This document shows, in pieces, positions 7,088 through 13,222 of a DNA stretch of 19,639 nucleotides. The DNA lies in assembly GCA_039649115.1 (NCBI GenBank), contig JBBWZQ010000408.1, positions 1 to 19,639 on the forward strand, read 5' to 3'. Below the pieces are notes generated by a model. The model did no database searches. It was not told where the DNA came from and was given only the letters and a program-made list of their open reading frames with translations. Source of the stretch: DATEJJ01 sp039649115. Lineage in GTDB: Bacteria > Actinomycetota > Actinomycetes > Mycobacteriales > Micromonosporaceae. The first letter of the stretch is position 1; every line of letters starts with the position of its first letter. Both the position numbers and the translations under genes were made by a program.

Positions 7088-8170
7088 GTGAGCGTCGGCA
7101 CCGGGGTCCCGGTGGTGGTGCGGGTGCAGACCCGCGCCGAACTCGCCCTGCGCGGCGTGCGCCTGGAGACCCCGGTGCGCAGGCCGGACGGGGCCGGGCC
7201 GAGCGGCGACGACCACGTCCTGCTCGACGGTGCCAACGCCGCTCTGCCCACCAACCCGGCCAGCCCGTACACCGTGCGCGACGGCCGGGTCTGGCTCGGT
7301 GCGGAGGACACCGGCCTGACCCTGGTCCCCGTCCGCCGGCCGCGCTTCTACGATCTGACCACTGTGGACGGAGTGCGCTACGAGCAGATCGCCCGGCTGC
7401 ACGGCGCCGACGTGCTCGCCACGACCGTCGTGCAGACCTGCGTCCGCTACGGCGAGGCGGACCGGTGCCGGTTCTGCACCATCGAGGAGTCGCTGCGCTC
7501 CGGCGCCACGGTCGCCGCCAAGACCCCGGCCCAGCTCGCCGAGGTGGCCGAGGCGGCGGTGCGCCTGGACGGGGTGGCGCAGATGGTGATGACGACGGGT
7601 ACCACGAGCGGACCGGATCGCGGTGCCCGCGCCCTCGCCCGGTCCGTACGGGCGGTGCTGGCGGCGGTGCCGGGCCTGCCGATCCAGGTCCAGTGCGAAC
7701 CCCCCGGCGACCTCGCCTGGATCCGGGAACTCCACCAGGCCGGAGCCACCGCGATCGGCATCCACGTCGAGTCGCTGGATGAGCGGGTGCGCCGCCGCTG
7801 GATGCCGGGCAAGTCCACGGTGCCGATGGCCGAGTACGAGGCGGCGTGGGACGAGGCGGTACGGGTCTTCGGCCGCAACCGGGTCTCCACCTACCTGCTC
7901 GTCGGTCTCGGCGAGGACGCCGACGAGCTGGTCGCCGGAGCCGGCCGGTTGATCGACCGTGGCGTGTACCCGTTCGTCGTGCCCTTCCGGCCCATGCGCG
8001 GCACGCTGGCCGCCCGCGACGGCGTCCCCGCCCCCGATCCGGGGACGCTGTCGTCGGTGACCGGGCGGGTCGCCGCCAGGCTGCGCGCGGCCGGCATGTC
8101 CGGCGCCGACCAGCAGGCCGGCTGCGCCGCCTGCGGTGCGTGCAGCGTGCTGCCGGCGGCGGGCGGGTGA
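7088..8170 (+). CDS. MSMEG_0568-family radical SAM protein
   Basis: A 360-aa protein with a BioB/NifB-like partial TIM barrel. The likely 4Fe-4S cluster ligands are C118, C127 and C130 in TCVRYGEADRCRFC, a C-x8-C-x2-C spacing rather than the usual C-x3-C-x2-C. The second and third Cys keep the typical CxFC form. MTTGTTSGPD (about 168-177) fits the SAM-binding GGE-like region, and IGIHVESLDERVRRRWMPGK and STYLLVGLGED follow as in other radical SAM enzymes. The C-terminus has CAACGAC (C346, C349, C352), perhaps an auxiliary cluster. This matches the MSMEG_0568 family of nitrilase clusters; the reaction is unknown. Start is GTG at 7088 after GAGGGG. The stop overlaps the next start as GTGA. Confidence 0.92.
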   Translation: MSVGTGVPVVVRVQTRAELALRGVRLETPVRRPDGAGPSGDDHVLLDGANAALPTNPASPYTVRDGRVWLGAEDTGLTLVPVRRPRFYDLTTVDGVRYEQIARLHGADVLATTVVQTCVRYGEADRCRFCTIEESLRSGATVAAKTPAQLAEVAEAAVRLDGVAQMVMTTGTTSGPDRGARALARSVRAVLAAVPGLPIQVQCEPPGDLAWIRELHQAGATAIGIHVESLDERVRRRWMPGKSTVPMAEYEAAWDEAVRVFGRNRVSTYLLVGLGEDADELVAGAGRLIDRGVYPFVVPFRPMRGTLAARDGVPAPDPGTLSSVTGRVAARLRAAGMSGADQQAGCAACGACSVLPAAGG

Positions 8171-9612
8171 CCGCGATGGCGATGCTGGACGGCGGCGTCA
8201 CGGCTGGCGCCGCCCCCGGCACGCTCCAGGACATCCTGCTGCTGCTCGGCGACCGCAGCACGCTGGCCCGGCAGCAGCACTTCCACATCGAGCCGGCCGA
8301 CGGGCCGTCCACTGTGGATGCGTACCGGCGGCTGCGCCGAACCGTGTTCGTCGACGAGCAGGGCCTGTTCCACGGCCACGACCTCGACGACCGCGACGAC
8401 GACCCGCGGACCGCCGTCCTCGTGGCCCGGGACCGGACCGGCCACCTCGTGGGCGGGGTGCGGCTCGGTCCGGTCGACGGCGGACCCGACATCGGCTGGT
8501 GGACCGGCGGGCGCCTGGTCGTGGCGGCACGCGCGCGCGGCCCGCGCGGCATCGGCGCGGCCCTCGTCCGGGCGGCCTGCGCGCACGCCGAGGAGCACGG
8601 CGTGCTGCGCTTCGAGGCGACCGTGCAGGCCCGCAACGAGGCGCTGTTCGGCCGGCTCGGCTGGATCCGGGTGCGGCCGGTGACGATCGCGGCCGCCCCC
8701 CACGTGCTGATGCGCTGGCCGATCGGGCGCATCGCCGCCCAGGCGGCGGTCAAGTCCACGCTCGGGCCGCTGCTCGCGAACCTCTCCCCCGGCGGCCCCG
8801 GCTTCGTCGCCGACGACGGGGCGCCGGTCCCCGGTACCGACGTGATCGCCGCCTGCGACGCCATCCTCCCGTCCATGGTGGAGCGCGACCCCGGCTGGGC
8901 CGGCTGGTGCTCGGTGCTGGTCAACGTCAACGACCTCGCCGCCATGGGTGCCACCCCGCTCGGCCTGCTCGACGCGCTCGCCGCCCGGGACGCCGCGCAC
9001 GCCGCCCGGGTGCTGACCGGCCTGCGCCAGGCCGCCGACGCGTACGGGGTCCCGGTGCTCGGCGGGCACACCCAACTCGGCGTCCCGGCCGCCCTCGCCG
9101 TCACCGCCCTCGGCCACACCCGCCACCCCGTACCGGGTGGCGGCGGCCGGCCGGGCCACCGGATCCGGCTCACCGCCGACCTCGCCGGCGGCTGGCGGCC
9201 CGGCTACCACGGCCGGCAGTGGGACTCCACCACCCACCGGCGTACCGCCGAACTGCGGGCGATGACCGCCGCGGTCGCCGCCGCCCGCCCGGCCGCAGCC
9301 AAGGACGTGTCCATGGCCGGCGTCGCCGGGACCCTGGGCATGCTCGCCGAGGCCAGTGGCTGCGCGGCGGTCCTGGACGTGGCCGCCGTACCGCGCCCGG
9401 CCGCGGCCACCGCGGGCGACTGGCTCACCTGCTTCCCCGGGTACGCGATGCTCACCGCCGACGCCCCGGACACGCCGCCACCGCCGGCGGGCCCGGCGAC
9501 CAGCGCCCTGTGCGGCGAACTGGCCGAGGGACGCGGCGTCGGGCTGCGCTGGCCGGACGGACAGATCACATCGGCCGTCACCGGTACGGTGACCGGAATG
9601 GGGACCGCATGA
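8167..9612 (+). CDS. Fused GNAT acetyltransferase / AIR-synthase-related protein (MSMEG_0567-Sll0787 type)
   Basis: A 481-aa two-domain protein. Residues about 40-185 form a GNAT N-acetyltransferase resembling MSMEG_0567/Sll0786, with acetyl-CoA loop ARGPRGIGAALV (123-134). Residues about 195-475 resemble AIR synthase (PurM-like) proteins of the Sll0787 type: VNVNDLAAMGATPLGLLDAL (252-271), VLGGHTQLG (297-305) and KDVSMAGVAGTLGMLAEASG (379-398). The PurM fold binds ATP and phosphorylates amide-type substrates in its relatives. In Synechocystis the two parts are separate genes. No stop or frame change separates them here. The GTG at 8167 overlaps the upstream TGA (GTGA); ATGs at 8176 and 8182 are alternatives. 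The next gene overlaps by ATGA. Confidence 0.9.
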   Translation: MTAMAMLDGGVTAGAAPGTLQDILLLLGDRSTLARQQHFHIEPADGPSTVDAYRRLRRTVFVDEQGLFHGHDLDDRDDDPRTAVLVARDRTGHLVGGVRLGPVDGGPDIGWWTGGRLVVAARARGPRGIGAALVRAACAHAEEHGVLRFEATVQARNEALFGRLGWIRVRPVTIAAAPHVLMRWPIGRIAAQAAVKSTLGPLLANLSPGGPGFVADDGAPVPGTDVIAACDAILPSMVERDPGWAGWCSVLVNVNDLAAMGATPLGLLDALAARDAAHAARVLTGLRQAADAYGVPVLGGHTQLGVPAALAVTALGHTRHPVPGGGGRPGHRIRLTADLAGGWRPGYHGRQWDSTTHRRTAELRAMTAAVAAARPAAAKDVSMAGVAGTLGMLAEASGCAAVLDVAAVPRPAAATAGDWLTCFPGYAMLTADAPDTPPPPAGPATSALCGELAEGRGVGLRWPDGQITSAVTGTVTGMGTA

Positions 9613-10457
9613 CCGTCCTGCGCATGGCCGCGGTCGCCGCCGAGTTCGGCCGTGACCTCGACGACGACTTCCGCATCGCGCAGCGCCTGATCGCGGACGC
9701 GCGTGCCCGGGGCATCCGGCTGCTGGCCCTGCCCGAGGCGTGCCTGGGCGGCTACCTGCTCAGCCTCGACGGCGACGCCGCGCGGGACGCCGGCCCGCCC
9801 GCCCTCGCCCTGGACGGGCCGGAGATCCAGCGCCTGATCTCGCTCGCCGGCGAGATGACCGTGGTCGCGGGATACTGCGAGGCGGCCGGCGGCGACCGGT
9901 ACAACAGCGTCGTCTGCGTGACCGGCGACGGCGTGCTCGGCAACCACCGCAAGGTGCACCAGCCACTGCGGGAGGACGCCAGCTACGCCTCCGGCGACGG
10001 CTTCCACGCCTTCGACACGCCGGCCGGCCGGATCGGCATGATGATCTGCTACGACAAGGCATTCCCCGAGTCCGCCCGGGCCCTGGCCCTCGACGGTGCC
10101 CAGATCGGCGTCTGCGTCTCCGCCTGGCCCGGCTCCCGCACCAACGCCGCCGCCGACCTCGCGGAGGACCGCTGGAAGCGCCGCTTCGACCTCTTCGACC
10201 GGGCCCGCGCGCTGGAGAACCAGATGGTCTGGCTGTCCGCCAACCAGGCCGGTACCTTCGGGTCGCTGCGCTTCGTCGGCAGCGCCAAGGTGGTCGACCC
10301 GGGCGGCGAGATCCTCGCCGACACCGGCGTCGGGGCGGGGGTCGCCGTCGCCGAACTCGACGTGGCACAGGCGCTGGAGACCGCGCGGCGCTCGATGGGG
10401 CACCTGCGGGACCGGCGGCCGGACGCCTACCCGCCGCCGGTGGCAGTCACCGCATGA
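9609..10457 (+). CDS. Carbon-nitrogen hydrolase (nitrilase superfamily), catalytically intact
   Basis: A 282-aa nitrilase-superfamily enzyme that hydrolyses a nitrile or amide bond. The triad is visible: E43 in LALPEACLGGYL, K115 in NHRKVHQP and C147 in MMICYDKAFPE. A second Glu (E122) after the Lys is also present. The C-terminal block (ENQMVWLSANQAG, SAKVVDPGGEIL) is typical. The nucleophile context CYDKAFPESARAL is of the amidase or carbamoylputrescine-hydrolase style, not the CWEHYNP type of Synechocystis Nit6803, and the protein is shorter than the ~340-aa nitrilases. An amidase or an unusual nitrilase are both possible. It starts in an ATGA overlap with the previous gene and ends in one with its paralogue. 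Confidence 0.93.
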   Translation: MTVLRMAAVAAEFGRDLDDDFRIAQRLIADARARGIRLLALPEACLGGYLLSLDGDAARDAGPPALALDGPEIQRLISLAGEMTVVAGYCEAAGGDRYNSVVCVTGDGVLGNHRKVHQPLREDASYASGDGFHAFDTPAGRIGMMICYDKAFPESARALALDGAQIGVCVSAWPGSRTNAAADLAEDRWKRRFDLFDRARALENQMVWLSANQAGTFGSLRFVGSAKVVDPGGEILADTGVGAGVAVAELDVAQALETARRSMGHLRDRRPDAYPPPVAVTA

Positions 10458-11287
10458 CCGCGGTCAGGATCGCCGCTGCCGCCGCGCACTTCGGCCGCGA
10501 CCTGGAGTTCGACCTCGCGCGGATCGGCAAACTGATCGACGACGCCCGCGGCCAGGGCGCCGGCCTGCTGGTGCTGCCCGACGCCGCCCTCGGCGGGTAC
10601 CTCGCCGACCTGCGCCACCCCGATCCCGAGGCCCTGCCGCCGGCGCTCAAGCCCGATGACCCGGTCATCGTCGAGGTGGCCCGCCTCGCCGCCGGGATGA
10701 CCGTGTGCGTCGGATACTGCGAAGCCGACGGCAACACCCGGTACAACGCCGCCGTCTGCGTCACCGGGGACGGCGTCCTGGGCCGGCACCGCAAGGTCCA
10801 CCTGCCCGCCGGGGAGGTCGCCGCCTACGCGGCGGGCGACACGTTCGACGCCTTCGACACCCCGGTCGGCCGCGTCGGCATGCTCATCGACTACGACAAG
10901 ACGTTCCCCGAGGCCGCCCGCAGCCTCGCCCTGGACGGCGCGCACATCCTCGCCTGCCTGTCCGCCTGGCCCACCAGCATCACCAACCGCGCCCCGCGGA
11001 TGGCCCAGGACCGCCAGGCCAGGCTCTTCGACCTGTACGACCAGGCGCGCGCCGCCGAGAACCAGGTCGTCCTCGCCTCCTCCAACCAGACCGGCGCCAT
11101 GGGTGGCATGCGCTTCCTCGGCCAGGCCAAGGTCGTCGGCCCCGGCGGCGACATCCTGGCGCGCACCTTCGGCAAGGCCGGACTGGCCGTCGCCGACGTC
11201 GACGTCGCCGCCGAGATCGACCGTGCCCGCCGGGTGCTGCGGCACCTCGACGAACTGCGGTTCGACGCCTACCGGCAAGCCGAGTGA
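10454..11287 (+). CDS. Nitrilase-superfamily pseudoenzyme (tandem paralogue lacking Cys and Glu)
   Basis: A 277-aa protein homologous end to end to the preceding hydrolase; shared blocks include CVTGDGVLG, the HRKVH motif, FDAFDTPVGR, NQTGAMGGMRFLGQAKVVGPGG. The catalytic Glu is replaced by Asp (D43 in LVLPDAALGGYL). The catalytic Cys is replaced by Asp (D146 in MLIDYDKTFPE; codon GAC where the paralogue has TGC). The Lys (K114) and the accessory Glu (E121) remain. The reading frame is intact with normal GC-rich codons and ATGA/GTGA overlaps on both sides, so it is not a decaying pseudogene. It should be unable to do standard thiol catalysis. Likely roles are partner subunit, scaffold or sensor, but a different chemistry is possible. 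Confidence 0.9.
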   Translation: MTAVRIAAAAAHFGRDLEFDLARIGKLIDDARGQGAGLLVLPDAALGGYLADLRHPDPEALPPALKPDDPVIVEVARLAAGMTVCVGYCEADGNTRYNAAVCVTGDGVLGRHRKVHLPAGEVAAYAAGDTFDAFDTPVGRVGMLIDYDKTFPEAARSLALDGAHILACLSAWPTSITNRAPRMAQDRQARLFDLYDQARAAENQVVLASSNQTGAMGGMRFLGQAKVVGPGGDILARTFGKAGLAVADVDVAAEIDRARRVLRHLDELRFDAYRQAE

Positions 11288-12390
11288 ACATCGCCCTGCT
11301 CACCTACTCCACCAAGCCGCGCGGCGGGGTGGTGCACACCCTCGCCCTCGCCGAGGCCCTGGCCGCCGCCGGCCAGCGGGTGACCGTCTGGACCCTGGGC
11401 AGGGGCGGGGACCGCGGCTTCTTCCGGCCCGTCGATCCGGCCGTGCGGCAGCGGATCGTGCCGTTCCCCGACGGCCACCCGCGGGAGACCGTCGGTGCGC
11501 GCGTGCTGCGCTCGATCGCCGTGCTGCGCGAGGCGTTCGACCGCCGGCCGTACGACGTCGTGCACGCGCAGGACTGCATCAGCGCCAGCGCGGTGGGCCA
11601 CTGCGTCCGGACGGTCCACCACATCGACCACTTCACCACCCCCGAACTGGCCGCGTGCCACGAGAGGGCGATCGTCACGCCGTACGCGCACATCTGCGTC
11701 TCGGCCGCGGTCGCCGCCGAACTGGCCGGCGGCTGGGGGATCGAGGCCGAGGTCATCCCCAACGGCGTGGCCTACCGGCGCTTCGCGGCCACGGACCCGG
11801 CCGCGCGCGCCCGCTGGGCGGCCCAGCTCGGCCGCTACGTCCTCGCCGTCGGCGGGATCGAGCCGCGCAAGGGTTCGCTGGACCTCCTGGAGGCGTACGC
11901 GCTGCTGCGCGCGGAGCACCCCGGCGTCCGGCTGGTCATCGCCGGCGGCGAGACGCTGTTCGACTACCGCGACTACCGGGTCCGCTGGGAGGCCCGGGCG
12001 AGCGAACTGGACGTGCACCCGGTGATCCTCGGCACCGTGGCCGACGCGGAACTGCCCGGGCTCGTCGCCGCGGCCGGTGCGTTCGCCCTACCATCCACAA
12101 AGGAGGGTTTCGGCCTCGCCGGCATGGAGGCCCTCGCGGCCGGGGTACCGCTGGTCGTCCGCGACCTGCCCGTGCTGCGCGAGGTCTTCGGCCCGGCGGC
12201 CCGCTTCGCCGCCGACCCACCCGCCCTCGCCACCGCGCTCGGCGCCGCCCTCACCGGTCAGGACCCGGCCCGGCGGACCGCGGGGCGGGCCCTGGCCGCC
12301 CGCCACACCTGGGCCGCCGCCGCCCGCGGGCACCTCGCCTTCTACGAGTCCCGCCACCCGTCTGCCGGGGCGGCGCCACGTTATCTGTAA
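11284..12390 (+). CDS. MSMEG_0565-family glycosyltransferase (GT4, GT-B fold)
   Basis: A 368-aa group 1 (GT4) glycosyltransferase that transfers sugar from a nucleotide donor. The N-terminal acceptor domain has LLTYSTKPRGGVVHTLALAEAL (Gly-rich loop near residue 14) and DVVHAQDCISA. The donor domain has VIPNGVAYRRF, LAVGGIEPRKGSLDLLEAY (R195/K196 for phosphate) and the E-x7-E motif in STKEGFGLAGMEALAAG (E274, E282). It matches the glycosyltransferase that accompanies actinobacterial nitrilase clusters (MSMEG_0565). This suggests that the pathway product may be glycosylated; that is inference. GTG at 11284 overlaps the upstream TGA. It is the last clear gene of the operon. Confidence 0.92.
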   Translation: MNIALLTYSTKPRGGVVHTLALAEALAAAGQRVTVWTLGRGGDRGFFRPVDPAVRQRIVPFPDGHPRETVGARVLRSIAVLREAFDRRPYDVVHAQDCISASAVGHCVRTVHHIDHFTTPELAACHERAIVTPYAHICVSAAVAAELAGGWGIEAEVIPNGVAYRRFAATDPAARARWAAQLGRYVLAVGGIEPRKGSLDLLEAYALLRAEHPGVRLVIAGGETLFDYRDYRVRWEARASELDVHPVILGTVADAELPGLVAAAGAFALPSTKEGFGLAGMEALAAGVPLVVRDLPVLREVFGPAARFAADPPALATALGAALTGQDPARRTAGRALAARHTWAAAARGHLAFYESRHPSAGAAPRYL

Positions 12391-12400
12391 GGAAGGTATA

Positions 12401-12429
12401 TTGACGATTGTCGGTGACCAGCGCAGGAT
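12401..12429 (+). promoter_or_regulatory. Probable housekeeping-sigma promoter (TTGACG-N17-CAGGAT)
   Basis: TTGACG (12401-12406) and CAGGAT (12424-12429) are exactly 17 bases apart. They match the actinomycete primary-sigma consensus TTGACR-N17-TAGRRT at all but one position of the -10 element. Transcription would start near 12436. The promoter begins 10 bases after the glycosyltransferase stop and would serve the short reading frame and the TetR gene. Confidence 0.6.
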
Positions 12430-12445
12430 ATCGGGAACCGGTAGC

Positions 12446-12457
12446 GGAGGCGCCTCC
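12446..12457. promoter_or_regulatory. 12-bp perfect palindrome just downstream of the promoter
   Basis: GGAGGCGCCTCC is a perfect palindrome located about 10-20 bases after the predicted transcription start and 17 bases before the GAGGAG ribosome-binding site. That position is typical of a repressor operator, for example for the downstream TetR protein. A local hairpin in the leader RNA is an alternative. Confidence 0.35.
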
Positions 12458-12483
12458 CCTGTCCCTGACCACCGAGGAGAACC

Positions 12484-12583
12484 ATGCCCAGAACACGTAC
12501 CGGAACGACGGCAGTCCTCGTCGAGCAGCACCTCGAACGGGGCCAAGGTGAAGTTCTACACCCTGTCCGTCTCGCACAGCTAG
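12484..12583 (+). other. Short coding-like stretch with disrupted frame before the TetR gene
   Basis: A strong GAGGAG site precedes ATG at 12484 (MPRTRTGTTAVLVEQ), but that frame soon shows poor codon choice and runs on into the TetR frame. The next frame carries a tail with almost all G/C third positions, ending STSNGAKVKFYTLSVSHS and TAG at 12581-12583. A third frame is coding-like upstream of it (LTTEENHAQNTYRNDG, about 12462-12509). One base lost or gained near 12510 would join either leader to the tail. It may be a frameshifted small gene, a sequencing error, or the remnant of a gene end. I do not recognise the product. Confidence 0.35.
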
Positions 12584-12630
12584 CCGGCCGTCGCGCGGCG
12601 CCCGGCGCGAGCGGCTGGCAGGATGGCGGC

Positions 12631-13203
12631 ATGCGGGTACGGGGAGAGCGCTCGGACGCGCGACGCAGCCGCACCGCGCTGCTGCGCGCCGGCGCCGAGT
12701 TGATGGCGGAGCGCGGCAAGGACGTGCCCATGTACGAGGTCGCCCGGCGGGCCGGAGTGGGACAGGCGACCCTCTACCGGCACTTTCCGGACCGCTCCAC
12801 GCTGGCCGCCGCCATCTTCGAAGAGGTGCTCGACGACCTGGAACGGGTCGCCGCGGCCGATCCCGACGATCCCCGCGCGTTCGACGTCCTGCTGGCGGCC
12901 GTCGTCGACGCCCAGGTCCGGATGCACGGGCTGGTCGGCGTGCTGCGCGGGGGCGACCGCGGGCTGCCGCACATGGTGCACCTGAGGGACCGCGCGCTGC
13001 GGCTGTTCGCCGCGCCGGTCCGGGCCGGCCGGGCCGCCGGTACGCTGCGCGCCGACCTGGAACCCACCGACATGGTGATCCTGATGACGATGGTCGAGGG
13101 CGTCCTCCAGGGCGTACCGGGGCCGCAGCGCCGCGCCACGGCCGCCCGGCGCGCCCTGGAGCTCATCCGCGCCGCGGTCGCCGGCCCGGCCGCGGCGCGC
13201 TGA
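12631..13203 (+). CDS. TetR-family transcriptional regulator
   Basis: A 190-aa TetR-type repressor. The N-terminal DNA-binding domain has ALLRAGAELMAERGKD followed by the helix-turn-helix MYEVARRAGVGQATLYRHFPDRSTLAAAIFEEV (about residues 34-66), the family's best-conserved part. The remaining alpha-helical C-terminal domain would bind an effector. The ATG at 12631 gives the usual 10-20 residue lead-in. The same frame is open back to 12484, but the 49-residue extension is unlike TetR proteins. It is on the same strand as the nitrilase-type operon and about 240 bp after it, behind its own promoter and palindrome. It may regulate itself and the operon; this is inference. Confidence 0.9.
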   Translation: MRVRGERSDARRSRTALLRAGAELMAERGKDVPMYEVARRAGVGQATLYRHFPDRSTLAAAIFEEVLDDLERVAAADPDDPRAFDVLLAAVVDAQVRMHGLVGVLRGGDRGLPHMVHLRDRALRLFAAPVRAGRAAGTLRADLEPTDMVILMTMVEGVLQGVPGPQRRATAARRALELIRAAVAGPAAAR

Positions 13204-13222
13204 CCGCCAGCGGACCGCCGGC

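Noticed and set aside
5113..7311. Minus-strand open frame of 732 codons over the oxidoreductase, amidohydrolase and Sll0783 genes
   Set aside because: It crosses three well-supported plus-strand genes and its translation has no domain signature; it arises from high GC content.
7065..9173. Minus-strand open frame of 702 codons over the radical SAM and GNAT-AIR genes
   Set aside because: Low-complexity Arg/Ser/Pro translation opposite recognisable proteins; a shadow frame.
12484..13203. TetR gene read from ATG 12484 (239 aa)
   Set aside because: The 49 added residues are unlike a TetR N-terminus and have poor codon choice, while ATG 12631 gives the standard lead-in to the DNA-binding domain.
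13204..13222. Bidirectional terminator between the convergent TetR and phosphatase genes
   Set aside because: Only 19 bases separate the stops and no convincing hairpin is visible there.
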